Shown one piece after another: positions 34,884 to 43,517 of a stretch of DNA of 64,000 nt. The notes below the pieces were generated by a model, which did no database searches, was not told the DNA's origin, and saw only the letters and a list, made by a program, of their open reading frames with translations. Position 1 is the first letter of the stretch. Each line of letters begins with the position of its first letter. Both the position numbers and the translations under genes were made by a program. Origin of the DNA: Pyxidicoccus sp. MSG2 (lineage in GTDB: Bacteria; Myxococcota; Myxococcia; Myxococcales; Myxococcaceae); NCBI RefSeq assembly GCF_026626705.1, contig NZ_JAPNKC010000001.1:7086001-7150000 (forward strand), in the 5' to 3' direction.

Positions 34884-34968
34884 CCCGGGTCAAAATCGCC
34901 CCAGTCTCCTGGTGAATCGTAGACTTTGAGGCTAATCCCAGACGTGCGGTTTCCAAGGAGGCATTGCC

Positions 34969-35280
34969 ATGAAAATGAATGTGACCTGCATGTGCTTCGG
35001 TCTGCTGGCCGTTGCCATGGGATGTGGAAACACTCCGCAGGACGATTCGCCGGCGCAGCCGCCTCCCCATGTCCAGGCTTCGCCCGCCCGGGACATGCCC
35101 TCTGCACAGGAATTGGCCGCGACGGCCACGTCGGCGCCCGTGACGGCGGTTCCGGTGCGGTACGTGGTCGACCCCTCGACGACGACGCAGCTCTCCGTCT
35201 CCGCGGGCGCGGAGCGGGCGAGTCCCTCCGCGTCTTCCGAAACCCAGGCTCCCGGCGCCATGCGGCGCCTCCTCAAGTAG
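34969..35280 (+). CDS. Small lipoprotein, unknown function
   Basis: A 103-aa lipoprotein with signal MCFGLLAVAMGCG (Cys about 19) and a Pro/Ser/Thr-rich mature part with no evident fold. An AGGAGG-like box lies ten bases before the ATG (CCAAGGAGGCATTGCC). It is followed 29 bases later by the DUF1036 gene, and the pair is probably cotranscribed. Confidence 0.8.
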   Translation: MKMNVTCMCFGLLAVAMGCGNTPQDDSPAQPPPHVQASPARDMPSAQELAATATSAPVTAVPVRYVVDPSTTTQLSVSAGAERASPSASSETQAPGAMRRLLK

Positions 35281-35309
35281 TGCACCCCGTCCGAGATTGA
35301 GGAGACCCC

Positions 35310-35726
35310 ATGACGACGAGAAAGCTTGCGAGGGCAGTCACGGTGGCCGCTGGGCTCGGTATTGCCTGGCCGGCCCACGCCTGGGTGCAGTTCTGCAATG
35401 GAACCAGCGTCACCATCTGGACCGCCTATTCCTGGTACAACCCCGGTTGCGTTGCCGAGGATGGCAGCAGTTGGAGCAAGGCGGGCTGGTGGGAGCTGGC
35501 GCCAGGGCAGTGCAAGATTGTCTATGGCCCCGCCATCACCAACACCCTCTCTTACTACTACGCCGAGGGCGGAGGGCTTACCTGGGCGGGCCCCTTCTTC
35601 ACGTGCACCCCGTGGAGCGCCTTCAACTGGTGTGACAACACCTGCAACACCAACTCCCGCAACCTGGGCTGGCGGGAGCTCAACACCGGCGGCGCGTCGA
35701 ACTACACGCTGACCTTCAACCCCTGA
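35310..35726 (+). CDS. Secreted DUF1036 family protein
   Basis: A 138-aa protein with a signal peptide (ending PAHAW, about residue 24). The mature domain matches DUF1036: WVQFCNGTSVTIWTAYSW, WSKAGWWELAPGQCKIVYG, and LSYYYAEGGG. Six Cys residues probably pair. The domain is a small beta fold of unknown function. Confidence 0.88.
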   Translation: MTTRKLARAVTVAAGLGIAWPAHAWVQFCNGTSVTIWTAYSWYNPGCVAEDGSSWSKAGWWELAPGQCKIVYGPAITNTLSYYYAEGGGLTWAGPFFTCTPWSAFNWCDNTCNTNSRNLGWRELNTGGASNYTLTFNP

Positions 35727-35738
35727 CCTTCCGTCAAG

Positions 35739-35772
35739 CCGTCGGTGGGCAGCACCTCGCCCACCGACGGCC
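35739..35772. terminator. Bidirectional terminator hairpin
   Basis: GCCGTCGGTGGGC (35739-35751) pairs perfectly with GCCCACCGACGGC (35760-35772), a 13-bp stem with an eight-base loop. It lies between the DUF1036 gene and the convergent CxxCH lipoprotein gene and is well placed to stop both. Confidence 0.7.
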
Positions 35773-35849
35773 GCTCCGGCTCATTGCGTCCGGAGCAGGT
35801 AGAAGTCGTAGTACGTCGAGGTGCTTCCGCGACAACTCACGTCGTCAGG

Positions 35850-38087
35850 TCAGTGGACGAAGACCTCCGGCGGCCGCAGGAAGCTGAGCGGCAGGTCCCG
35901 GGGCTCCTTCGCGAACTCGGAGCGCAGCTCCAGCAACTGCTGCACCTTCTCCATGTCGCTGATGGGGCCGATCTTGAACGTCGGCTTCTCCGTGCTGGCG
36001 AGCCCGTCGAAGGGCACCACCCCCGCGACCTGCTCCATCCGAGCCAGGAAGGCCACGTCGAAAGCGAAGAAGGGACTGCAGGTGGTGCAGGTGGCGATGT
36101 CATAGAGCCGCTGGTGGCGGCGCAGCAGGTCCGCGAACGGCCACGACGTCAGCCCGGCGCCAAACTGGGTGTCCGGGACGCTGAACATGAAGTTGACGCC
36201 TCCGCCCGTCAGGAACTTCGACGGCGTCGCCGGGATGCCCGACGTGGGGCTGATGTGCGTGAAGTTGTTGTTGCCGTTGGTACCGTCCAGGGCGGTGTCC
36301 CCGCGGTGGCAGCCGTTGCAGGTGTTGCCGGAGAATTCCTTGCGCGCGCAGACCTCCTGGGCGTCGCCCGGGTTCACGCCGAAGGCCTCCCAGTGGGTGG
36401 GCGGGTTCACCAGCGCGCTGCCGCCCAGGAAGAAGTTGCCATTGATTTTGTGGGGCGCCTTGAAGCTGGAGACGCACGCGGTCGGCACAAACACTGGCAG
36501 CTTGACCCCGGCCTTGACGTCGGTCAGCACGAACTGGTTGACGTCCGGATCGATGTCGGGGTCGTGGTTGCCAGCGTCACTCGGCGTCAGCGCCACCGTA
36601 TGCGGCCGCAAAAGCCCGTTGGTGCGCGCGTCGGGGGCGGTGTCGGTGAGGTTCTCGTCCGCCAGCTGGAACTCGCGCAGCTCCCACAGGGGATTCGAGC
36701 CGCCCAGCACCAGGGAGATCTCATTGGTGCGCAGCTGGTTGAGGGCGTTCTTGTTGCCCTTGGACGGGGCGCTGCCGTGCAGGACGACGCTCTCGGTCAT
36801 CGACTCGAGCTTCGCGAGGTAGGTCGCGTCGAAGCTGGTGTGGGTGCCCAGCTGCGCCCAGTCCCGGGCCCAGTCGATGACCTGCTGGCAGCCCGTGCGG
36901 GGCACGCCGTACTCGAGGATGGTGGTGAAGAGCTTGAGGTTGCACGTCGCCTCCGTGCCGGCGCCCCAGTTCGTGGGCTTCGTCATGCCGAACACGAAGC
37001 GCAGCTCGCCCGCGGTGGAGGACCCGCCGTAGCCGCCCGAGCTGCCGGCCAGGTCGATGCGGTTGACGATGGCCAGGAGCCGGAAGGGCGCGATGTCCAG
37101 GTTCAGCGGGCCGGTGATGGACACCTGCCACTTGTTCGTGGAGGTGTTGAACACGAGCGAGGCCACCTGCCCGCTGGCGGTGGCCCAGGGCTGGATGACC
37201 TCGCTGAACATGTTCTGGCGGGCCTGCACGAGGTCGCCGTTGACCGTGTAGTCATTGAGCCAATTGGACAGCCACTTCATGACGAAGTCCTCGGCCGTGG
37301 TGCCCGAGTCCTGCGCCATCTCCTTGATGAGGTGCGAGAAGGTCCACTTGCCGCCCTGCGTACCCGCGCCGGTGCAGGGGTCCCACGTGCGCGCCGGATT
37401 CTGCACGACGGCCGGGTCGCGGATGAGCAGCGCCTTGTCCCAGACGTTCTGGCTGGTGGCGGGCAGCGCCGGACAGCCGGCGATGGGCACCATGCCGCCA
37501 CCCCGGAAGGCCCGGGCATCCAGCGAGAGGCCCTCGAAGCGGGCGGCCGGGTGGCGCCCGTTGAACAGGATGGTCTCCTTGGTGACCTCGCCGAACTTGC
37601 CTTCCGCCACTTCCTTCTCGCTGTTCGTCCGGCGGTCCAGCTCCGAGTCCTTCAGCGACGAGAACAGGGTGAAGAACCCCGGGCCCGGGCTCTTGGGAAT
37701 CCGGCCCAGCTGGGCCAGGGCGTCGGAGCTGAACAGGACCACGGGGTCCTTCGGGTCGCCCACGACGCGCACGAGGCTGCTCTCCAGCTCTTTGTTGGCG
37801 GGAGGCGCCAGCTTCACGTGGATGGCCGTCGTCTCCTCCAGGGGCGTGGCCTGCGCCAGTCGCTGGGCGAAGACCGTGGCGGTCGAAAGGCCTGTCACCG
37901 CGGGCAGTTCGCTGACCTTGGAGGTCGTGCTTCCCCCCTCGGCCCGCGCTTCGGACCGGGTGGTGGGTCCTCCCGACGCCTCGTCGGACGAAGATGCCTT
38001 GGAACATCCACTGACAGCCAGCATGGCGCCCAGCAGCCACACCGACCCGCGCTTCCCGCCCGTTGCATCCCTGCGCTTTTGAGACAT
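35850..38087 (-). CDS. Large lipoprotein with a single c-type heme motif
   Basis: A 745-aa lipoprotein (signal VWLLGAMLAVSGC). It has a CNGCH motif in GNTCNGCHRGDTALDG, about 150 residues from the C-terminus, a possible covalent heme c site or a zinc site. The bulk shows segments such as LNLDIAPFRLLAIVNRIDLA and GELRFVFGMTKP that recur in secreted myxobacterial proteins of unknown function. The in-frame TGA at 35850-35852 is followed by another 22 codons that look coding (SCRGSTSTYYDFYLLRTQ) up to a second TGA at 35782-35784. This suggests a recent nonsense change or readthrough. ATG 38087 has the lipoprotein signal directly after it. Confidence 0.85.
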   Translation of the reverse strand: MSQKRRDATGGKRGSVWLLGAMLAVSGCSKASSSDEASGGPTTRSEARAEGGSTTSKVSELPAVTGLSTATVFAQRLAQATPLEETTAIHVKLAPPANKELESSLVRVVGDPKDPVVLFSSDALAQLGRIPKSPGPGFFTLFSSLKDSELDRRTNSEKEVAEGKFGEVTKETILFNGRHPAARFEGLSLDARAFRGGGMVPIAGCPALPATSQNVWDKALLIRDPAVVQNPARTWDPCTGAGTQGGKWTFSHLIKEMAQDSGTTAEDFVMKWLSNWLNDYTVNGDLVQARQNMFSEVIQPWATASGQVASLVFNTSTNKWQVSITGPLNLDIAPFRLLAIVNRIDLAGSSGGYGGSSTAGELRFVFGMTKPTNWGAGTEATCNLKLFTTILEYGVPRTGCQQVIDWARDWAQLGTHTSFDATYLAKLESMTESVVLHGSAPSKGNKNALNQLRTNEISLVLGGSNPLWELREFQLADENLTDTAPDARTNGLLRPHTVALTPSDAGNHDPDIDPDVNQFVLTDVKAGVKLPVFVPTACVSSFKAPHKINGNFFLGGSALVNPPTHWEAFGVNPGDAQEVCARKEFSGNTCNGCHRGDTALDGTNGNNNFTHISPTSGIPATPSKFLTGGGVNFMFSVPDTQFGAGLTSWPFADLLRRHQRLYDIATCTTCSPFFAFDVAFLARMEQVAGVVPFDGLASTEKPTFKIGPISDMEKVQQLLELRSEFAKEPRDLPLSFLRPPEVFVH

Positions 38088-38396
38088 GCACGCCCCGTGG
38101 TGAAGCCATCCTTCCCGGATGGCCGGCGTGCACCCTATGAATGGCAGATCAGGGCGGAAGCGGGACCTCGCCCTCACACGCTGAGTCAAAGTCAGACACG
38201 CCACAGGGAGGGGCCTCATTTGACGGCTAGTGCATCCTGACTCCGTTCAACCCCAGACATGGCACGGCACCGCGGGGCCAGGGCAATGTTCGCCGGGTGC
38301 CGTCCCCTTTCAACCGGAAACCGGAGAATGCAAGGCTTCACCTTCAAGGCCCGCATGCGTAGGTCGGGCCTTCCGCATCCGGGCCCCGCCTTCGCG
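38088..38396. other. Intergenic region upstream of the CxxCH lipoprotein gene
   Basis: This 309-base gap holds the hairpin at 38346-38372 and, presumably, the promoter of the lipoprotein gene. No coding sequence or RNA gene is recognised. Confidence 0.5.
38346..38372 (-). terminator. Terminator-like hairpin after the DUF418 gene
   Basis: AAGGCCCG (38346-38353) pairs with CGGGCCTT (38365-38372) around an 11-base loop. In the minus direction it lies about 25 bases after the DUF418 stop. T content after the stem is weak. Confidence 0.4.
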
Positions 38397-39722
38397 CTAC
38401 GCCGGCACCGTGCGCTGGCCCGAGGCGTCATCACGGCGCATCGGCTGGGCCTTTTCATACGTCAGCGACCGCCACACCCACTCCGCGGGGCCGAAGCGGA
38501 ACCTCGACAGCCACAGGTGGCTCCACACCACCTGGACGGAGAAGACGGCCAGGCAGTACGCCACGCACGCCGCGGGGCCCACCTTCGTGATGAAGCCCAG
38601 TCCGTACCCGTAGAAGAACAGCACGCTGATGATTGACTGTGACAGGTAGTTCGTCAGCGCCATGCGCCCCACCGGCGCGAGCAGGCCCAGCACCCGCTGC
38701 CAGGTGGCCCGCTGGAAGAGCAGGGTGATGCCGGACACGTAGACGGCCGCGAAGCCCAGCTCGCCCAGGTGCCTCAGCGGCGCGGTGGCGAAGGGCACCC
38801 ACGTCGGCAGCGTCTCCGGGGTGAAGACCTTCTTCAGCATGAGCTGCTGCAGCACCAGTCCGCTGGCGCTGCCAATCACCCCGGCCACGAGCCCCCACCC
38901 GAGGAGCCGGCGGAACAGCCGCAGGTGCTGGGGTACGTCGTGGAAGATGCGGCGCCGCCCCGCCAGCAGGCCCAGCAAGAACCGGCCAAACGTCGAGAGC
39001 GTGATGGCGAGAAGCAGCGGCAGGTAGTCGCGGAAGAAGAAGCTGCCGGTCGCCTTCGTCACGTCCGGCCAGCTCCCGCTCGTGAAGGCCGCCAGCGTCT
39101 GCGTCCTGATGGCCTCGGATTTCTCGGTGGCCGCCTTGGCGATGGCCGCGCTGGCCTCCGGCGTGTCCGCCATCAACTGTGGGAACTTGAGGATGACCAC
39201 GCCGACGAAGGACCACCCCAGGGCGAACAGCAGGGCGCTGATGAGCAGCGTTCGGTCCGAGCGCCCCCGGAACAGGAGCAGGCCGAATCCCAGCACCGCG
39301 TATGTGCTGAGGATGTCGCCGTACCAGATGAGGAACAGGTGGGCGAGCCCCATCACCAGCATCACCCCCAACCGCCGGACATAGAGCGGCGTGATGGAGG
39401 CCCCTCGCGCCTCGGCGCGGCCCATCTGCACCGCGAAGCCGAGGCCGAAGAGGAACGAGAAGAGGGTGATGAACTTCCCGGCCACCAGTAGCGAGAACGC
39501 CTGCCAGGTGACGGTGTCGGCGAGCGACGCGTTGTTCATCGCCGTGAGGAACTGCTCTCGCGGCAGGAACACCCTGCCGCTGAACCACACCATCACATTG
39601 GAGATGAACACGCCGCACAGGGCGAAGCCGCGCAGCGTGTCAAGGAGCGCCAGTCGCTCGCTGGAGTCCACGGGACGAGCCTCGGAGCTGGGGGCCGAGA
39701 CCTCGGAAGGGGCAGGGGTCAT
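38397..39722 (-). CDS. DUF418 family membrane protein
   Basis: A 441-aa polytopic protein with about nine membrane segments. Hallmarks are LDTLRGFALCGVFISNVMVW near the N-terminus, FITLFSFLFGLGFAVQM, YVRRLGVMLVMGLAHLFLIW, and the C-terminal DUF418 region GRMALTNYLSQSIISVLFFY and LSRFRFGPAEWVWRSLTY. Function is unknown; relatives are acyltransferase-3-like membrane proteins. ATG 39722 is chosen over a TTG 21 bases upstream; neither has a strong ribosome binding site. Confidence 0.9.
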   Translation of the reverse strand: MTPAPSEVSAPSSEARPVDSSERLALLDTLRGFALCGVFISNVMVWFSGRVFLPREQFLTAMNNASLADTVTWQAFSLLVAGKFITLFSFLFGLGFAVQMGRAEARGASITPLYVRRLGVMLVMGLAHLFLIWYGDILSTYAVLGFGLLLFRGRSDRTLLISALLFALGWSFVGVVILKFPQLMADTPEASAAIAKAATEKSEAIRTQTLAAFTSGSWPDVTKATGSFFFRDYLPLLLAITLSTFGRFLLGLLAGRRRIFHDVPQHLRLFRRLLGWGLVAGVIGSASGLVLQQLMLKKVFTPETLPTWVPFATAPLRHLGELGFAAVYVSGITLLFQRATWQRVLGLLAPVGRMALTNYLSQSIISVLFFYGYGLGFITKVGPAACVAYCLAVFSVQVVWSHLWLSRFRFGPAEWVWRSLTYEKAQPMRRDDASGQRTVPA

Positions 39723-39849
39723 GCTCGGAGAGGGTGGGGGCAACGTGAGCCCGCCTGCCCGTATTCCCCGTGGGCGCGCGTCACGCGAACGGCGCTGCCC
39801 GCGTCCCGGACACGGGCGTCATTCCCGGCGACGAGTCTTCCCGGCGGTT

Positions 39850-39965
39850 CCCCAAGCGGGAGTGGAGGAGGCGAGGGTTGCGCCCCAGGCAGCGGCCCGG
39901 AAGGAGCCGATGAGGGAGAGGACGCCGCGTATGGACTTTCGCGGAGCTGCTGAGATGGTGGAGTT
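39850..39965 (+). mobile_element. IS91-family transposase remnant 1
   Basis: This stretch aligns by eye with 46875-46965, sharing GGCAGCGnCCnGGAAGGAGC and GAGAGGACnCCGCnnTGGAC. It reads ARKEPMRERTPRMDF, matching the region before the DWAELLRR motif near the end of IS91-like transposases. It stops abruptly near 39965, where an AT-rich segment begins. Confidence 0.6.
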
Positions 39966-40067
39966 CTTGATATACTGTTATTTCTAGTCTTAAGGTTTTC
40001 GTAAGGTTTGCCGGGCTGAATCTCCTCTCCCCCATGGACCCCCGAGCGGGGCGGGAGAGGACCTACG

Positions 40068-40874
40068 ATGCACGAGCATGACGATGGCGGCCTGCAGCAG
40101 GACCTGAAGCTCATCCACACGGCCATGGAGCGCAGGACGCTCCTGCGCCTCGCCGTGGGCGCGAGCCTGCTGCCTCTCGTGGGCTGCGGCGGCGAGGAAT
40201 CCACGAACGGCCTGGGCCTCACGCAGGACTTCGCCTCCTGCACCACGATTCCGACGGAGACGGCGGGGCCCTATCCGGGAGACGGCTCCAACGGCCCCAA
40301 CGTCCTCACGCAGTCGGGCATCGTCCGGAGCGACATCCGCTCCAGCGTGGGCCCCTACACGGGGACCGCGGGGGGGATTCCGCTGACCGTCACCCTCACG
40401 CTCATCAACTCCGCGGGAAGCTGCGCGGCGCTCACCGGGTACGCCATCTACATCTGGCAGTGCGACCGCGAGGGCAGCTACTCGCTCTACTCCTCTGGCG
40501 TGACGAACCAGAACTACCTGCGCGGCGTGCAGGCGACGAATGCACAGGGACAGGTGACGTTCACCACCATCTTCCCCGGCTGCTACTCGGGGCGCTGGCC
40601 GCACATCCACTTCGAAATCTACCCGAGCCTCGCGTCCGCGACGTCGGCGGCGAACAAGCTTGCCACCTCGCAGCTCGCCCTCCCCAAGGCCACCTGTGAT
40701 GCGGTGTACGCCACCACCGGCTACTCCACGAGCGTCACCAACCTGTCGCGAATCAGCCTCTCCACCGACAACGTGTTCCGCGACGGCTGGACGTCCCAGC
40801 TCGCGAGCGTCACGGGCAACACCACCAGTGGCTACCTGGCGACGCTCAACGTCCCCATCGCCGTCAACCGGTAG
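40068..40874 (+). CDS. Intradiol ring-cleavage dioxygenase-like lipoprotein
   Basis: A 268-aa protein. Residues about 20-42 are a signal with lipobox LVGC. The mature domain follows the intradiol dioxygenase layout: TIPTETAGPYPGDG, a Tyr-containing IWQCDREGSYSLY, and the iron-ligand pair in GRWPHIHFEIY. It belongs to the single-domain secreted branch, in which catechol cleavage is not proven. Its promoter region (39966-40010) is AT-rich. It is flanked by IS91 remnants on both sides of the dioxygenase-cupin segment. Confidence 0.87.
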   Translation: MHEHDDGGLQQDLKLIHTAMERRTLLRLAVGASLLPLVGCGGEESTNGLGLTQDFASCTTIPTETAGPYPGDGSNGPNVLTQSGIVRSDIRSSVGPYTGTAGGIPLTVTLTLINSAGSCAALTGYAIYIWQCDREGSYSLYSSGVTNQNYLRGVQATNAQGQVTFTTIFPGCYSGRWPHIHFEIYPSLASATSAANKLATSQLALPKATCDAVYATTGYSTSVTNLSRISLSTDNVFRDGWTSQLASVTGNTTSGYLATLNVPIAVNR

Positions 40875-40936
40875 AGCCGGGGCCGCCGCGAGGCCCGTGG
40901 CGGCGGCCCCGTCATTCCAGTGACTGAGCCCCGGTT

Positions 40937-41047
40937 TCAGAGCATGTCGAACAGCAAACCGAGCAGCTTGAACTCGACCTTGTAGCGCTCCTTCAGGAAC
41001 GTCCCGAGGGCCGACGGCTCCACGGTGACCACGTCCCGTGGCGCCAC
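40937..41047 (-). CDS. Possible 36-aa small gene downstream of the cupin gene
   Basis: GTG 41047 begins a 36-aa frame 14 bases after the cupin stop, preceded by CCGAGG. The translation VTVEPSALGTFLKERYKVEF then KLLGLLFDML has strong G/C third-position bias and a plausible amphipathic helix. It could be a coupled small protein or the tail of a lost gene. No family is recognised. Confidence 0.35.
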   Translation of the reverse strand: MAPRDVVTVEPSALGTFLKERYKVEFKLLGLLFDML

Positions 41048-41061
41048 GGAGCCTCGGAGGT

Positions 41062-41607
41062 TCAGGGCTGCTCCTGCGTCCCCGCGCCACCCGTGGCGGC
41101 ATTGCGTGGGTCATCCTCCGGGTTGACGTAGGTGATGCCCCACGGCCCCACCGCATGAATCTGGACCATCGTCGGCTGACGGGCGAACGCGTAGTGGCGC
41201 ACGGTGGCCGGCATCACGGCGAAGCTGCCGGGCGGGAGCGCCTGGGCGTTGGACGTGTCGAGCTTCTCGCCCATCCCCATGAAGAGCTCGCCGGAGAGGA
41301 CGGTGACGTGCTCGTCCGCCGGGTGGAAGTGTGGCGGGATGCGGTAGCCGGCCGGGAACTTGAACCGCATGGTGAACAGCTTCCCCGCGGCCTTGGGGTC
41401 ACCCTCGATGACCGCCATCTGCGCGCCCGGCGGTAATGCGACCGGCGGCGGCCCCCAGCGCACGTCATCCGGCTTCACCATGATGTGCTGAGAGACCGCG
41501 CGTGCGTCAGGCGAGGCGGCGTGGGCCAGGGTGGTGCCTCCCACTCCCAGCAGCGCGGCTGCGGCAAGGACCGGTCTCATTCTTCGTACATGGGTCGGAA
41601 TGCTCAT
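41062..41607 (-). CDS. Secreted cupin-domain protein
   Basis: A 181-aa protein with a signal peptide (cleavage near THA/AHA-AS, about residue 32). The cupin motifs are intact: PPHFHPADEHVTVLSGE (motif 1, His-His-Glu) and PGSFAVMPATVRHYAF (motif 2, distal His), so metal binding is expected. Single-domain cupins like this bind metals or small molecules; the reaction is unknown. A GGGAGG box precedes ATG 41607. The same frame remains open for another 570 codons upstream, but that part is antisense to the next gene and is not coding. Confidence 0.9.
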   Translation of the reverse strand: MSIPTHVRRMRPVLAAAALLGVGGTTLAHAASPDARAVSQHIMVKPDDVRWGPPPVALPPGAQMAVIEGDPKAAGKLFTMRFKFPAGYRIPPHFHPADEHVTVLSGELFMGMGEKLDTSNAQALPPGSFAVMPATVRHYAFARQPTMVQIHAVGPWGITYVNPEDDPRNAATGGAGTQEQP

Positions 41608-41740
41608 GGCGCACCTCCCAGGATGGATGGTGATTGAGAGGGCCGCACGGCACGCGGCAGGCGCGAGAACGCTCGGGCCCCAGGATGGCCGGGAGCTAGA
41701 AGGAGGGGCGTGTACCCACGAGGGACAGGGATGGTGGCTG

Positions 41741-41830
41741 TTGCGCGCCAATCTGGAGCACCTGGGACTGCCCTCTCGGCCTGCGCAGCGGGCTGCTGCG
41801 CGGGGGCCTCCCCAGAGCGCGTGGTGTTGA
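41741..41830 (+). mobile_element. IS91-family transposase remnant 2
   Basis: CTGGAGCACCTGGGACTGCC through GCGTGGTGTTGA reads LEHLGLPS ... ARGPPQSAWC-stop, the C-terminus of IS91-like transposases. It matches 47053-47130. It begins immediately after a 26-base stretch that nearly repeats a piece of the gene at 50335-51348. Confidence 0.65.
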
Positions 41831-41928
41831 GCTCCAAGCCGGCACGGTGCCCCGTGGCTGGTATATCGCTTGCTGTTGCAGTCGAATGGCGATTCGGGCC
41901 GTGGGCCCGCTTTCGTGGGGAGACACGC

Positions 41929-43452
41929 ATGCGCTACAGAGCCCTGGCCTTCACCGTGGTACTGGCTGTCGCGGGCTGCAAGGAAGACCCCGGAGCGCAG
42001 TCTCCGTCCACCGAGCAGAGCACGTCGGACGCGTTGAGCGTGGCGCCTCCCATCCCCCCTGGTTTCGACTACCCGCTGCCGGCCCAGGTGCTGGAGCAGG
42101 CGGTGGCCACGCGGAACGAGAAATTCATCCGCCAGCACGGCTGGAATCTCTTCGCCGGCATCAACGCCCCCGGCAAGGAGGGCCTGTCCCTCTGGCGGAG
42201 CTGGCACACGTCGACGGAGGCCTACGCTCCGCCGCCCCAGGCCACCCCGCAGGACGCGAGCCCACACCGCGCGCGCTCGCTGATTCAGGCGAACAAGGAC
42301 AATGTTCCGGTGTTCCTGCCGGGGCCGCAGTACCCGGTGCCGAAGGACGTGTGCACGAAGTACGGCCTCTCCGGGTGCCCGGGCTCGCCCGGCTCGCTCT
42401 ACCAGCTCGCCGACGGCCTCACCTTCCAGAACAACGGCGACATCATGATTGCCGGCGTCATCTACAACGAGGCCGCGTTCACCTGGCTTCGCGGCAACAA
42501 CGGGACGGGCAATCCGCCGTTCTACAAGGGCTCCGTCCTCACGGGCCTGATGCCGCCGAAGGGCCAGACGAAGGAGGTCTTCCCCTTTCCCATCCACTCC
42601 GTCGTGCTCAAGCACATGTACTGGCCGGTGCCCGGTGATGCATGCGGCGCCCTGCCGGTCTGGGACAACCCCACGCCGCCCACGCCCTCGACGTACATGG
42701 GCTATGAGAACAACACGACGGCGTGGACCCGCGCCGTGGCCGTGTCGACCCCGGGCTGCCCGGTGCCTCCCGGCGGAACCACGGATGTCTCCTTCCTCTA
42801 CGGGGTGTTGGACGCGAACGGAGCTCCGCTCGAGCCCATCCAGTTCAAGGACGCGAAGGTCGTCCCGCTCACGGACTTCTTCCACCAGACCTTCTCGAAG
42901 GAGGCCCTGGAGGCGCTGAGTCCGCAGGACCGCGCCATCCTCGACGCGTCCGCGTGGTGGGCCTATGGCCGCGAGTTCCAGGCCGGTGACGCCGTGGTCT
43001 CCCTCGCCACGCACATCCTCACCAAGGAGATGCCCAAGTGGACCATGCAGACCTTCTGGTGGCACGACGACGCGGACTCGGGGCCGTACGCGAGCGACCG
43101 TCCCAGCATCCCGCAGGTGCCGCCGACGTGGCGCAACTACCTGATGGTCAGTGAGTACGGTATTCCCTACCTCGGGGCGCCCTCGCAGCTTCCCGCCCAC
43201 TTCAATCCGTACATCGAGCTGGTCAGCCACCCGGTGGAGACGAACTGCCGCAACTGCCACCAGCGCGCCGCCTGGCCGCGCGGGGGGCTGGGCATGAGCC
43301 CCTCCGCGCAATACCAACTGAGCGCTGGCGACCCGGGCCTGCTCACGCTCCTGAAGCCGACGGACCCCATCTTCCAGAGCCTGCTGCTGCTGGACTTCCA
43401 GTGGGCGCTGAGCGACCGCGCCCTCTCCCCCACGGCGCCTGCCGCGCCGTAG
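41929..43452 (+). CDS. Lipoprotein with a single CxxCH motif
   Basis: A 507-aa lipoprotein: signal YRALAFTVVLAVAGC (Cys about 17), Pro-rich start, and a large domain with WNLFAGINAPGKEGLSLW and YWPVPGDACGALPVW. Near the C-terminus lies NCRNCHQRAAWPRG, a CxxCH that could bind heme c. Related secreted proteins occur widely in myxobacteria with no known role. ATG 41929 was chosen because the signal starts there; the frame upstream crosses an IS91 remnant. Confidence 0.87.
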   Translation: MRYRALAFTVVLAVAGCKEDPGAQSPSTEQSTSDALSVAPPIPPGFDYPLPAQVLEQAVATRNEKFIRQHGWNLFAGINAPGKEGLSLWRSWHTSTEAYAPPPQATPQDASPHRARSLIQANKDNVPVFLPGPQYPVPKDVCTKYGLSGCPGSPGSLYQLADGLTFQNNGDIMIAGVIYNEAAFTWLRGNNGTGNPPFYKGSVLTGLMPPKGQTKEVFPFPIHSVVLKHMYWPVPGDACGALPVWDNPTPPTPSTYMGYENNTTAWTRAVAVSTPGCPVPPGGTTDVSFLYGVLDANGAPLEPIQFKDAKVVPLTDFFHQTFSKEALEALSPQDRAILDASAWWAYGREFQAGDAVVSLATHILTKEMPKWTMQTFWWHDDADSGPYASDRPSIPQVPPTWRNYLMVSEYGIPYLGAPSQLPAHFNPYIELVSHPVETNCRNCHQRAAWPRGGLGMSPSAQYQLSAGDPGLLTLLKPTDPIFQSLLLLDFQWALSDRALSPTAPAAP

Positions 43453-43517
43453 CGGGCGCGCTCATCATCAGGGTGGGTGTTCGCCGTGCCCCGTCGCGGC
43501 GGGTGGGACGCGGAAGC

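Noticed and set aside
39966-41607. Aromatic-degradation or natural-product cluster
   Set aside because: Only a secreted intradiol-dioxygenase-like lipoprotein and a cupin are present, without pathway enzymes or synthases.
41062-43317. Long minus-strand frame that would extend the cupin protein by 570 residues
   Set aside because: Only the last 181 codons form a signal peptide and cupin; the rest is antisense to the CxxCH lipoprotein gene.
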